64,000 nucleotides of DNA from Allomyces arbusculus (Eukaryota > Blastocladiomycota > Blastocladiomycetes > Blastocladiales > Blastocladiaceae), in assembly GCA_027604705.1 (NCBI GenBank), contig JADHYV010000041.1:62001-126000 (forward strand), written 5' to 3'. The notes beneath the pieces were generated by a model. That model worked only from the letters and a program-made list of their open reading frames with translations, was not told the DNA's origin and searched no databases. A program made the translations under genes and the position numbers. Positions 34,221 to 45,756 of the stretch are shown here, in pieces; the stretch's first letter is position 1, and each line of letters begins with the position of its first letter.

Positions 34221-35718
34221 GTCGGCTCGTGGGTTGCGGCATGCTGGCTTGGGTGATGCGTCTTGCGGGCAACGATTGGGTGGAGAGGATTGGCGAGAGG
34301 CATATGAGCACGGAAACGCCCTGAAAGAATGAAAGAAGGCAAATATATAATTAGCATTGGGATTGTGTTGTTAGTGCACCGCGCGTGTCAGGTCGCTGAA
34401 GCACAATGAAGAGAAACAGAAAAAAGGGACTTTTCAAGGCAAGTATGGCAATGATCCTCAAGAGGCCATGCCAGACGACATTTTTTCGAAGGTTCATTAA
34501 TATTCGAACTCAGGCATCCGCCATGCTTGGCATGACTGGTCCACTGTTGGAACGACCACACAAACATCTGTCGCGCTGTGACAGGAGTAGGCATGTGTGA
34601 CGCGTGGTATTTTGCCTTGAACGAGCTGCTCATTGAACGTAATCAGTTGGCATTCGAGTGACGGGGCAAAGGAAGGATTGCTTCGGCACAGCGCCTTTTT
34701 TTGCACGAAGGCTGGTGGACGGGTCGAGCTTGGCGCGCTCATGACAGGGAATGAATCTCTGGGGCAAAGAACCGGGTGGAGAGGATTAGCGGAGTGTTGA
34801 CAAATGTGCTCAAGGCACCGGGTCGCGTTCAAAATGACGGGGACGACAAATTTACAGCAGTGGTGTCAGCTGGCAAGCGGTGTGATTCTGAGGAAGTGCG
34901 CCAAGCGCTGCGTACCTCGACAACACGGCGGTCTGGCATACAAAAAGTGTGCCACGCGTTCTGCTCATCGTTCAGTCGCGTCCAGGATTGACCGAGATCG
35001 CAAAGGATTGGGATCGTCGCGTCCCTCCAACAAGTGATGTGTCGAATGATCTGCCTGCCTGACACGGACATCCCCACCAAAATGGCCACGAGACGAGGAC
35101 CGTTCACAGCGCCATATTTTCCTGATATTCGATATCGGATCACTGCGGTCCTCTGCCCCGCCGTGGACTGGCAACGTGCACTGTCAATGGTGCAGCGCGT
35201 CAGTTGGCGGGGGCTGCGGGGCCTGAGCGTAGACATGATTTGGAGGGTGGAGAAGGTAGGTACGTGCACAAGGAGCGCTGCCGAGTGTAACGAAGCAAGC
35301 AGGAAAAGAATTGGCATGCATGTTGAAGCGCGACGGCATTCGCTGGGTGGTGCGTGCGCCGTTCATGGGTGTTCATGGCGGCGGGCAGGTTGGTGGTGCT
35401 TCCCGCGTGCGACCACAGAAAAACCTTGGCGCTGCCGGCCAACTTGCCAAGTCGACGACCCCCACCGCACAACATCCAACACTTGCACCGCCGCCAACCA
35501 CCGCGTCCGCGACGTCGACCGTCGGCGACGACGACGACGGCGACGCCCGCTCTTCACGCAACTGCCCGCACCTGGACCACCCTTGCCGAATTGGCTACCG
35601 CCGTGCCGTATTGTCGACAAACCGCGCTCTCGGTGTTGACCAACACCGCCTCTGACTCCAGTCCAATCTTCCACGGCGTGACCTTCAAGGAGCTCCACCG
35701 ACTGCCCGCCACGACGCC
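34221..35718. other. intergenic region, 1.5 kb, AT-richer
   Basis: No gene is supported. A short segment, GGGTGGAGAGGATT, occurs at about 34268 and again at about 34777, a possible remnant of a small duplication. Base composition is less GC-rich than the coding flanks. Confidence 0.4.
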
Positions 35719-37497
35719 ATGAGCGCCCCGGCGACCGCGGCCTCCGCGGCCGCAACTACGCCCGACAAGGGCAGCAGCGGTGGTCTCTCACCCGCGGCCC
35801 TGACCGTCGCCATCGTCGTCCCCCTGCTCGCCATCGCCCTCGCGCTCTTTGGCTGTTTTGTCTACCGCGAACGCCGCCGACTCGACCGGCTCGCACACCG
35901 CGGCGCCGAGCACCGAGTCCGGCAAGAAACGCTCGCGCGGGACCGGGACCGCGCCGCGACCCTCGCACGAACCATGGGCGACGGCCCCTCCCCGCCACCT
36001 CCCAACGGCGGCAAGTCTGGAATCCTGCCTGGACTCGTGCACCCGCACGCAGCCGTATCCCCGCACGCCGTCCCACTCGACACGCCGCCGGCCCCGACTC
36101 CCGCAACGTTTGCGTTTGCGTCGGTCGATTCGATGCCGTCGCCCGGGCCGGCAAGGCCGCATTTGCCGAGTATGGCGGGGATCGCGTCCTCCTCGGCTTC
36201 AGCGTCGGGCGCGTCGGCGAGCACGCACCATGGGCGCAAACTCAAGCACGCGGCAAGGCGGGTCATGAACCTGTTGCCGCGGTCCGGCAGCGGGCTCGCG
36301 TCGATCACGGGCAACGGGCCCAGCGCGCGTGCCGGGTCCGCGAGCCCGCCCAACGGGTTACCTGATGGCGAAGGCGACGACGGCGACAGCGTGCACCCGA
36401 ACGGCAAGCGCGCGACGGTCGAGTCTATCCAGTCGGTGCAGTGGGTCGCGGCGCTCCCGCCCCCATCCTTCGAGCCGGGCTCCCCGACGGCCGCATCGCC
36501 CAGATCAGCGAACGGCGCGACCACTGCGCCCGCGACCCACCCTGCCGTCCTGGCCGTCCGTAACCTCGCCTGGGACGACGACGACGACATGAGTTCCGAG
36601 GTCTCGGGCTACTCGTCGGTCGTGTCCTACTCTTCATACGCCGGCGCACCGCGGTTCTCCTCGCGCGCGCGATCCGGATCGTTGCTCGCCATGCACAGCG
36701 TCGCGGCTGAAAGTAACGCGCGATCCACTGTCTCGTCCATGACCACAATCGTCACGGGCGTCTCGGCCCTACCCCCACCTCCCGCACCGAGGCCAGGCGA
36801 ACGGCCGCCGTCGTGGCTCGCGTCGGTCACGTCGTCGGTGCACGGTCCACCACCACCACCACCGCCGCCTCCGCCGCCGTTTGATGTGCAGGCTCCGGTA
36901 ACCGCTGCGGCGTCGATGCGCGCCACATCGCCCCCGCCAATTCCGTTGGGATTTGCCATGACCACTTTGTTGCAGGCGACTCCGATCGCGGCCCGTGGGG
37001 CGGGGGCACGCGCGTCGTGGCGGTCGTCTGTGTCGTCGGTCGTCCCGCCCGCACCGAGCCCGCTTGGTCCCGGGCCCGCAGCGGCAGACCGTCGCCGGTC
37101 GAGGGTCGCGTCACCGACACGCGCCCATGCCGCGTCAGCACCAACGTCGCATCGGACGTCGGCCATTTGGTCGGATGCCGCGACCGAAGGGTCCGAGGAC
37201 GAGGACGACGATCCGCAACGAGTTGCCAAGATTGAGCACGACCGGCATTCGTTGGTGATCAGTGACAGCGGGAACCCCTGGCCGCCACCGCCGCCGCCGC
37301 CACCGTCCCACCACCTGTCACCCGTCGAGGAGATGGACGATTTGCAGGAGGTGGTCGCGGCCGCGGCCGAGGGTGGCAGTACTACCGTCATACGTCGGCC
37401 GGCGAGTGCCGCGCTCGATGCGTTCATGGACGGCGTCGATTTGGAGGTCGAGGCGCGCGCGAGGGCCGCGCCGCCGCCGCCGGCGTACTCGCAGTGA
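35719..37497 (+). CDS. single-pass membrane protein with Pro-rich cytosolic tail and C-terminal PPxY
   Basis: A single exon of 592 residues. A short Ser/Ala/Thr-rich N-terminus (about 24 residues, probably outside or lumenal) leads to one strong membrane helix, LTVAIVVPLLAIALALFGCF, then RERRRLDRL, a basic stop-transfer. The 540-residue tail is Pro/Ser/Ala-rich with two poly-Pro runs (about residues 376-385 and 518-525) and ends PPPPAYSQ. PPAY fits the PPxY motif bound by WW domains of Rsp5/Nedd4 ubiquitin ligases, and the poly-Pro runs could bind SH3 or profilin. I do not recognise a named family. The helix followed by a long disordered tail resembles fungal cell-surface sensors (Mid2/Wsc-like tails) or membrane adaptors for Rsp5, but there is no extracellular WSC domain; an unseen upstream exon could carry one. 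Confidence 0.7.
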   Translation: MSAPATAASAAATTPDKGSSGGLSPAALTVAIVVPLLAIALALFGCFVYRERRRLDRLAHRGAEHRVRQETLARDRDRAATLARTMGDGPSPPPPNGGKSGILPGLVHPHAAVSPHAVPLDTPPAPTPATFAFASVDSMPSPGPARPHLPSMAGIASSSASASGASASTHHGRKLKHAARRVMNLLPRSGSGLASITGNGPSARAGSASPPNGLPDGEGDDGDSVHPNGKRATVESIQSVQWVAALPPPSFEPGSPTAASPRSANGATTAPATHPAVLAVRNLAWDDDDDMSSEVSGYSSVVSYSSYAGAPRFSSRARSGSLLAMHSVAAESNARSTVSSMTTIVTGVSALPPPPAPRPGERPPSWLASVTSSVHGPPPPPPPPPPPFDVQAPVTAAASMRATSPPPIPLGFAMTTLLQATPIAARGAGARASWRSSVSSVVPPAPSPLGPGPAAADRRRSRVASPTRAHAASAPTSHRTSAIWSDAATEGSEDEDDDPQRVAKIEHDRHSLVISDSGNPWPPPPPPPPSHHLSPVEEMDDLQEVVAAAAEGGSTTVIRRPASAALDAFMDGVDLEVEARARAAPPPPAYSQ

Positions 37498-37692
37498 TTG
37501 GAATGGACGGTGCCCGCCTGTGCGTGGGCACACAGTTTGGTTGGTCGCACTGATTGCAAACCGTTTTGTCTGTCGTTGAATGTTTGATTGATATCTTTCC
37601 CTTGTGTCCCTTGTCGCGGGACGCCCGATCTGCGCACGAAATACAACTCTGCTTGGCATGTTCCTATTTACAAGACGCTCTTGTCACCTCAC

Positions 37693-39767
37693 TCATTCCG
37701 TATCGCTCTCAGACCCAGTAGCGGGCAGCGGCGGCCGACGCATCTGCGACCCCGCCGCACGCGGTTGTGACCCCGCCACCCGTGGTTGCGACCCCGACCC
37801 CAGGCCCGCCGCTCGCGGCGTACTACTCCCCGCCGAATTCGACCCACCGCACGACACAAACCCGGCCCTCGCAAGCCCGCCAAAATCGGGCACCGGCGCG
37901 TCCGGACTCGTCAAAAAGTCAGCGAGCGCATTAATCGACCGGAGCCGCGTGGACGCAGCAGCAGGACCGGGCGGTGGTGGTGGAGGCACGACAACTGCGG
38001 GTGGTGGGGGCGCCGCAGCGGCGTTGAGCGAGATGCGTGCGAGCGGGCCGTCCTCTTGCGGGGTCGGCAGCGGCGCGGCAGTGAGCGAAACACGCGCCGT
38101 CGTACTGCTGCGCGACCGGCGCCGCGGGTTCGTGACAATCGGGTCATCCTCGTTGTCGTCGTCAATGTCCATGGTCATGTCGTCCATCGCCGCCGTGGTC
38201 GCCGCGACCGTGCCGCCATTCGGTTCCACTGGCGCCGACGCGCCCGGATCCGGCTTGACATCCAGCATCTCCTCATGCTCGTCTTCGTCGTCGTCTGCGT
38301 ACTGTAACCTGCGCCGTTTCCCACGCGCTTTTGCGCCGCCCTTCTTGGTCGGCTTCGGCGCGACTTGCACGGCCGGCATCATCCCGCCCGCGCGTTTCGG
38401 CTGTTGGCGAGGGAGCGTTTTCAGGGGGCCCGCGGGGATCGGCGGGAGGGCGTGCACAGTCGTGCCCGTGGCCGTGACGACTTGGACGATCGGCGGCATG
38501 GCCGCGCCGGCGCCGACGGTGGAGGCGGGCGGTGGTGGGGTGGGCGCGGTCGGGTCGAATGCGAGGAAGGCGTTGGGCGGCGCGGCACCTATTGGACGCA
38601 AAATCCAAAAGTGAGACCAAGCGGGAGCGAGTCGATGAGCAGCAATCTGCCATACCGCCGACCATGGCGCGCAACTTGCCGTTAATCCTCTGCAACTCCT
38701 TGATCTTGGCCTTTTTTGTATTGATCAGCGCACGGCACTTGAGCAAGGTCGCGTCGTGCCGCTCGCGGTGCGCCTGCGCCTGCGTGACCATTTCTTGTGC
38801 CATGTCGGTGACGGCCGCGTCGCGCGCGTGCAGGTGCGCGACTGTCTCGGCGTGCCGGGTCTGCGGAGCGCGGTAACAGAAAGCGGTGAGCGGGCTGTCT
38901 GGCGCCATGCACTGAGAGTGAGGAGGACGTACTTCGAGGGCCCTGTACGCGCTGACGAACATCGCAATTGTCGTGGCAAGCTTGCGCTGCCCGTCGATGG
39001 GGTCGTGCACGCATTCGAGCGGTGCTGACGCGACCAGACCCTATTGTGGAAAAAGAAAGATGAGCGCGTGATGAGCAGGCAGGCAACATTATGGACTTGA
39101 GAGGGCCAACGCACCGAAATGGCCGTGTCGGGTAGGACCAGACGCCAGCGTAGCTACTGAGACCAAAGCGTAGGCTCGGCAGCATCAGTCCCTTGTCGCG
39201 CGTCGCGTCTTGTCGCGTCACGCGTGGGCACCCTCGCCACTGGCAGCACTCTAACATGCCTCGAGGTCGTCTGACCGATCCTTGGGTCGAATCTCGGGCT
39301 TGATCTGCTGCACCGGGTCCCTGCCGCCGATCCCGTTCAACCCACAGCGCGCCGTCGGGTGGAGAGGCACGTCCAGGACCCCATGCTTGAGTGCGAGCAG
39401 CAAACGTTCATAGAAAACGGCGAGTGGCCACGCGGCCGCAGGTGATCCAGGCAACAGGTGTTGCGCGAGATTCTCGTGTCGGACTGCACGCGACCGAGCG
39501 ACCGTCAGTCACAGGTGCTTCCCTTCCTCCCTCGCGCGTGCGCGCGCGCCCCAAGCGTGTGGGAAACTCACCAACGGTGTTGTAGACCTTGCCGTGGTTG
39601 TTGGTGTCGGTGACGATCACGATAAACGGCGGGAAGGTTGTGGCGGTCGTTGGCAGGCTCGCGGCTTGGAATTGGGCGACGACGAGGTACTGGCCGGCGG
39701 TGATGCCGACCACCGTCAGTTCGCTGGCGGGCGCGGGTGCCGCGAGTCGTGCTTGCGCTTGGTCCAT
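37693..39767 (-). CDS. XRCC4: XRCC4-like non-homologous end-joining factor
   Basis: In known systems XRCC4 dimers bind DNA ligase IV for end joining. The chosen start is 39767. Exons: 39572-39767, from 39483 (3' edge uncertain), a short exon ending at 39158, 38933-39024, 38656-38860 and 37693-38588. The head reads VGITAGQYLVVAQFQ then FPPFIVIVTDTNNHGKVYNT, like the second and third strands of XRCC4. LPSLRFGL then TPLECVHDPIDGQRKLATTI parallels [20 protein letters not shown]. A continuous helix runs RALETRHAETVAHLHARDAA to INTKKAKIKELQRINGKLRA, close to LNEKKTKIRSLHNKLL. The tail is disordered, with a basic KARGKRRRLQYADDDEDE that could be a nuclear signal. The splice between exons 2 and 3 could not be fixed; a 72-base in-frame intron at 38861-38932 is inferred. 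The neighbouring KU70 gene supports the call. Confidence 0.62.
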
Positions 39768-40008
39768 GGTCGTGACGATGGGGCGGGCGGCCGGCGCGGC
39801 GACGACGGCGCGTTCAAATTTGTCGGGTGACGATGACGATGACTCGATGCTGCAGCGCCGGATTCGTAGACGGTGGACTGCAACGTGCTCGACAACTGCC
39901 ATCGCGGCGGCAAACGACGAGAGCGAAGGCACACCACGACGGCGCACGCCAAAAGTACCAGCAATTTACGCAGCAGCAACAGCAGCACCGCGATCCGACC
40001 TGACTAGC
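39768..40008. promoter_or_regulatory. shared divergent promoter region of XRCC4-like and KU70 genes
   Basis: Only 241 bases separate the two start codons on opposite strands, so both promoters must share or overlap this interval. No TATA box is evident. CAG-rich sequence lies at 39963-39990. Confidence 0.65.
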
Positions 40009-42388
40009 ATGGCGGACAGCGGCAACCTCAACTGGCTCGCCGGCTTCCTCGACGCCGACGACGCTGCGGGCCTGACTGGTGAGGGCGGCGACGCGGGCGA
40101 CGCACCCGTCTACACGAACTCTCGCGACGCCATTCTCGTCGTGATTGACTGCAACCCGACCATGTTTGTCGCGCCGCCAGCGAAACCAAGGCGAGCACCA
40201 GCCAACGGAGGCGACGAGTCTGACACGGACGACGAGGGCGCAAACGACCCAGATGACGAGGAGGATGAGGATGAGGACGACGGCGTCGATCCGCTCGCGC
40301 CGAGCGACCCGCCCGCAGCCAAGACGCTGCGTAAATTGCCATTTTATGCGGGCATGCAGTGTGTGCGCACGCTGCTCATGGACCGCGCGATTGACGGGAC
40401 GGGCGATTTGGTTGGTGTGCTCATGTACAACACGGTGGGTAATCTGGCAATTCACCTGTATCGTCGGTTGCAGGCGTCGCTAACCACCGTCAACGTGGCT
40501 GCGATAGCGCAAGGCCGACGAGCCGACGGCGCGCCCGGGTATCCACCTGTACCGCAGCATGCAGGAGCCCGACGCGAACGTGATTCGCGACTTGTGGGAG
40601 ATGGGGTCGAGTACGTGGCGCAATTTGCTTGCCTTGCTGAAGCGCTTCCTTGCGCCAACCTGACTTGATCGCGGTACGTAGACGAGGCCAAATTTGACAA
40701 AGATATTGGCAGTACCGTCCCGGGCTTCCCACCGGCCAGCTTGACGTCGGTCGTGCAGCAAGCGCTCGCCGCGTTCCAGTCCATGTACGTACGCGGCGCG
40801 TGCCGAATCTTCGCCCTGTTTGCCGAATACACGCCCCTGACCCCTCCCCTCCGCGTTCCGCAGCAAGGGCAAGGTCGGCCACAGGCGGCTCATCTGGGTC
40901 ACCAACCACGACCGCCCACCCGGATGCGACGACCTCAGCACGAGCAAGGCGCTGCACACGCGGTTCCGCGACGCGCGCAACATGGGCATCGATCTCGCCT
41001 GCTACTTTTTCCCAACGGCCACGACCTTCGCGTTTGACTTGGCCCCGTTCTGGGGCGCGTGTCTCGGGTACGACGAGGACCACGACTATACTACCTCGCT
41101 CGATCCCTCTGCGGCCGACGACGGCGTGCCCCCGTCCCTGACAGTCCCGCTCTTCGTTACGTCCCCATCGATCCTACGCACGGCCATGCGCCGGCGCGAG
41201 GCGCGCCAACGCCCGGCGTTCCGCGCGGTGTTCCGGCTCACGCCCACCTCGGCAATGGGCGTGCGCGGGTACGTCATGTACATCAAGGCGCCAAAACAAG
41301 CTGCGGCGCCCGCGCGCGTGCTCGCGGAGACCTACGCGCCTGTGACGCGTGTTTCGCAATTCATCTGCGAGGAAACGACGGGCGTGATTGATCCGGGGAC
41401 GCAAATCGAGCTCGGCACAAGCTTTGCGGGCCAGAACGTCTACATGTCGCTCGAGGAACGTGCCGCAATTATTGGCGGGCTTGGTAACGCGGGCGAGATT
41501 GTGTTGCTTGGGTTCAAGCGGCGCAAGACGCTCAAGCGCACGCATAACTTGACGCACTCGACGTTCTTGTACCCAGACGAGGCCGCGTATAAGGGGAGTA
41601 TTGCCGTCTTTGCTGCGCTCGTTGACCAGTTGATTTTGCAGGACAAGTATGCAGTCGTCCGGTACCACCCGCGCGCCGGATCAGCGCCGCGACTCGCCGC
41701 GCTGATCCCGCAGCGCGAATCGCGCGACCCGGTCAACAACGACGTGGTCGTGCCTGGCGGGCTGCATGCGATCCCGCTCCCATTCAAGGACGATCTTCGG
41801 CGCGTCGAGTGGCCGGTCCCGCCGAACGTGCCGAACGATGAGGAGGTGGATCCGGATGTGGATTATGTCGGCGCGGCGCGGAGACCGGGTATGGCCGCGG
41901 CGATTGCCGCCGTCGCCGGGAAATGGCGTGCGGCCGCATTTGACCCATCGGCGTTCCAGCGGACCGACACGTTGCAGTTTGCGCGCGTCATGCATGCCAA
42001 GGCGCTCGACCGGCCGGTCGTGGAGCCGCCGCCGGACATGGACGAGTCCGGGCTCACGCCCGATTATGCACGGTGGCAGGCGCGGGTTGCGCCCGCGGCC
42101 AAGGCGTTCCTTGAGGCGGCCGGGCCGCTGAGCAGGGCAGGGACGACCAAGGCGCCAGCGCCGGCGGTGAAGCGGAAACGCGGGCCGGATGAGATGGATA
42201 CGGAGGTGTTGGCAGCAGCGCGTGAGTGGTTGTTGGAGAATGGGTCGCTGAATCAGTGGACGATTCAGCAGCTAAAAGAGGTGTTGCGTGAGTTGGGGTT
42301 GCCATTGAGTGGGCGCAAGGCCGAGTTGGTGGATCGGGTGGAGACGGCGCTGCGCGAGACGCAGGCGGTTTCGAGGAGCGGCGCATAG
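40009..42388 (+). CDS. KU70: Ku70 DNA end-binding protein
   Basis: Half of the Ku ring that binds broken DNA ends and telomeres and starts end joining. Exons 40009-40434, 40514-40610, 40682-40784 and 40864-42388 give 716 residues. The N-terminal von Willebrand-type domain has SRDAILVVIDCNPTMF, an acidic insertion, FYAGMQCVRTLL and RRLIWVTNHDRP, followed by MGIDLACYFF. The Ku core has GVRGYVMYIK, FICEETTGVIDPGTQIE, FAGQNVYMSLEERAAI and LLGFKRRKTLK, then HSTFLYPDEAAYKGS and AALVDQLILQDKYAVVRYHP. The C-terminal arm ends in a SAP domain (TIQQLKEVLRELGLPLSGRK, about residues 672-706), which is known in animal and fungal Ku70. The ATG at 40009 is 241 bases from the XRCC4-like start. Confidence 0.95.
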
Positions 42389-42800
42389 TAATGATGTATT
42401 GCCAATGTTTCTGAACCCAGATACTGCGCACGATTGTTTGTTGACTTGAGGGCCGGAGGGTGTTGTTGTCAAGGGCGTCAGTGTGCATGCTGAGGATCTT
42501 GAGCCATCGGACTAGAAGAATTGCATCTTGGGTGAAGAGGGTGGCATTAAACATAAACATCGCGCTTCCGTCGTCATATTTGTCGGAGATACAACTCTGG
42601 TGAGCGGGCCATACAACGGTTGTTCTCACTGATTCTACTCTCTGCGTACTCTGCCTGCTCCGATTCTCGGTCAGGGTGGAAAAACTTTGCGACGCTCCTG
42701 CTCGATATTCTGTTCTTGAAAAACTTCGTGATATCAACAGCCAGACAACATTGGGATAAGGTACTCCAGTGCTCTTACCCCGCACTGACCCTCCTACCCA
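42389..42800. other. intergenic region
   Basis: This AT-richer stretch follows KU70 and has no supported gene. Confidence 0.4.
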
Positions 42801-43481
42801 CCCGAACACGGTCCGGAAACCTCGGTCTCGACGAGCGCGCGTACATGGCTGCTCTGCTTTTTCATGGTGATGCGCAGCGTTCTGTCTGCCATTTGCTTGA
42901 GGACCATGCCGCGGTCGGCGGGGCAAACGCGGCTCGCCCCTGCCATCCACTTGAGCGCCGCGTCAAAGACGCACGGGGTCCCACATACTCGGTGCACACC
43001 GCCATGTTCAAGCACGCGTCGAGGTCGCCGAGCTTGTCCGCGCGCGTGTACCAGCGCACGACCTCGAGCCTGTTTTGGACCTCGGTGCCGGGTCGCACGC
43101 TGCTGGCGCAGTGCACGCCGCCGTCGGCGCGTCCTGCTGCACCAGCGTGTTCACGCGGTACCGCCACGTCGCGGCCTCGGGATGACGCTTGCCAGTCATC
43201 GTGAAGCCGTGCAAATTGAGAAAGTAGAGTCACACCATGCTGAGCGCATGGTTGTGTGCAGCCGCGGCCTGGTAGAACCGTTCGTACAGCTCGTAAGGAG
43301 GCGCGACGCCGATCCCAAACTCGAGCATGAACCCGACATGACCCGCGGCTTTCGCGTCGCCGAGTCGAACCGCGCATAATAACAGGCTAAGTGCACGCGC
43401 GCGGACAGGACTCATCCCGTACAAATGAGCTTCGCCGAGTGCCGTCAGCTTCTCCGCGTAGGCCGCCGATTCCGGGGTCAT
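42800..43481 (-). pseudogene. decayed Sel1-repeat (TPR-like) gene
   Basis: The reverse strand from 43481 reads AAGHVGFMLEFGIGV followed by YERFYQAAAAHNHAL, matching the Sel1 consensus A-x3-G-x3-xx-G-x-GV then Y-x-x-AA-x-x-G-x-x-A. An in-frame TGA follows at about 43233 with similar-looking sequence beyond it. Further repeats, EVVRWYTRADKLGDLDACLN and FDAALKWMAGASRV, occur in different frames. At least one stop and one frame change separate the parts, so it looks like a pseudogene; an intron-containing gene is possible but no clean set of splice sites restores it. Sel1 proteins scaffold complexes in ER degradation and signalling. Confidence 0.45.
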
Positions 43482-43499
43482 TTGCGCGAGCGGCAGTAT

Positions 43500-44347
43500 A
43501 TCGTCGAGATCACTGACCGACAGGTGGCGAACGTCGTCGCAAGGTGCTGATTCCTTGCTCGATATGGCTACCGCGCGTCAACTTGGGCGTAACATACTGT
43601 TGTCGCGAACAGGCGCGCTGCGCTGGTGGCGAGTGAAGACGACGAGCAGCGCTGCCGCGAGAAGATGTGATCGTCAAGAGCGTCAACCGCAAAGGAAAGG
43701 CGGGTCGTTGACATGGATGGGATCAGTAGTTACACACACAGGAGCTCGCCGGTAGCTGGTTTTACTTAAAGGATTGCTGAGACGGCGACAATGGAAGCGT
43801 GCATGACGTTGAGATCACTTCTCAATTTCCATTGCTGATATGATTCGCCAGATGTAATATGTGAGGTGAGATGCCTCAGCGCGTGAACTAACAACAATTG
43901 CTTCCCGTTGTCAATTCTCCAACTTGTCGTGAGTCCAGCCTGGTTGCCTCAAAATAGCGCAACCATCTGCGATTTCTCCACGAGCGACTGCGACTGTGGC
44001 CCGCCTCTTGATGATGACCACATCTCGCTCTGGTAATTGATTGGTTTTCAGATTGTTCGTTTCTCCCAGCGAAATGTATTTGCCGTCAGGTTTGGAAAGC
44101 ACCAGCCGCCGACCTGTCTTGCATCAGTCTGATCCGTCCTCGAAGGTGGACAACAGTGAATAATGGTGACAATCTTGACGCGCTCAGTATTGCTCATCCA
44201 CAGCATCCAGCTCGTCTGGTCAAAGAAACAATAATCATTTGGTGATCAACTTGCCACATCTTCATGATGCCTGCAAAACCGGCTGCTGCAAAAAAATATC
44301 ATGCCAAAATATCAGCGCCTCCACGCGCTCTCTCACTCTCCTCTCAC
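43500..44347. other. intergenic region
   Basis: AT-richer sequence with no recognised gene, RNA or repeat. Confidence 0.4.
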
Positions 44348-45756
44348 TTACGCCTTCTTGCACAGAATGTACTTCTCGCTGCCCGTGTTATCGGGCGAAG
44401 TGACGGCCTGCCCCGGCGCGACCGCCTTGGTCACCAGCACCGACGGCTTGTTCCCGCCAACCCAGACCTGCTTGTCGACACCGACGACCGAGACGGCGAG
44501 CGCCGTGGCCTTCATCACTTCAGCGGGCTTGGACGCATCCAAGACCGCAGGCGTAGCACCATCACCCAGCGCCTGCTTGCACATGGCCGCCGCGTGCTTG
44601 ATGTGCGTCGCTGGACCGACAACCGCAAGGTTACCATCCTTTCGCGCGATCTGCGGCACGGGCGCCGCAGCCGCAGCCGCAGTCGTCGTCGTCGAGTTCG
44701 TGGCCGCAGCAGCCTTGAGCGTCGCCGCTGCCTGCTGGCAGAGCGGGTAGGCCGGCGCGCTCAGGAGGGTGATGCCCGCGTTGGTGATCGTGTCGGACGT
44801 GGCGCGGACGTTGAGCTGCAGAGCGACGCCACCGTAATCGTTGCCATCCCAGGAGTTGATCACGACGGCATCGAGTGGGTTCGGGTTCACGGCGGAGCTG
44901 GCGCGCACGGCGTTCACAACGTCGGCCCAGGTGGCTTGCGTCACGTCGGCCAGGGTCAGACCCGCCGCCTGGCACGCAGCAACGGCCGCGTCCTTTGAGT
45001 TCACCTTGCCGGCGCCCGTCACGACCTTGAACTTGGACCCGAGCGTCGGGTCAACGTACTATTTAACGATGGGGAGCAAGATGGTCGTGAGCATTTGCGC
45101 AGACTCGCCACACGGCCTCCAATCGGACAATACGCGATGCAACGCGACCGATACGTACGACACCCTTGCCAACTTTGAAGAAACCGGCCCCACCGCCATA
45201 GGGCGACGCCGTGACCGTAATCATGAAGGCAGAAGTGCCAGGCGCCAGCGGGTAAGCGCGGTGCGAAAAGTCGGACACGGTCAAGGCGCTGTCCGCGTCG
45301 TAGCCGACGCTGAGGTCGCACCTCACGGACGTGGGTTCCGACGTGAGGCCTGCACGAGCACAACAACGCGTCAGAAATCTGCATTTGCGTCGCCCCACAG
45401 CAGAAGGCACGCTGCCACGCACCCTTGTCCTCGCCGTTGATGTTCACCGTGAAGCGGTCGCCCGAGCAGTACTACAATAACGCGTTTCCGTCGATCGTCA
45501 GCTCTTCTCGCCGCAACTACAAGCTGAGCGTCACAAAAACACGCACAGCATCCGTCACGAGCAAGTACCCGGCCTCATCAAGTGGCACCGTCGTCGCGTA
45601 CGTGGGAGTCGACGTCCCAGCCGGCCCGAACCCAAAGTCGACCCACTGCTCCAGGGGCACTTGCACGATGTTGTCGTCGGCGCGCACCGACCCGGCGGTG
45701 ATGGCGAGCAGGGCCAGCGCAAGCAGGAGCGCGAATGGGCGTGGCGATGGGGACAT
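44348..45756 (-). CDS. secreted protein with two fungal extracellular domains
   Basis: Four exons, 45547-45756, 45423-45471, 45159-45349 and 44348-45058, give 386 residues. A clear signal peptide (SPRPFALLLALALLAITAGS, cut near VRA) leads the protein. The first domain has LVTDAYCSGDRFTVNING, RCDLSVGYDADSALTVSDFS, PLAPGTSAFMITVTASPYGG and GAGFFKV. It follows the pattern VTDAFCxGDxF-V-xxNG, CxxxxxDPDxA, SxGxFxLxPGxHxITI, SPxxxGxAxxR seen in many secreted proteins of early-diverging fungi. The second domain has ACQAAGLTLADVTQATWADV, DAVVINSWDGNDYGGVALQL and CKQALGDGATPAVLDASKP, a Cys-containing repeat resembling extracellular tandem domains of Mucoromycota. Paired Cys suggest disulfides. There is no catalytic motif, GPI signal or second membrane helix. 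A TATA-like box lies about 90 bases upstream. Likely secreted to wall or medium; function unknown. Confidence 0.8.

Noticed and set aside
35354-35722. Upstream exon or extracellular domain for the membrane protein at 35719
   Set aside because: The frame ends at the next gene's start, has no signal peptide and no usable donor site.
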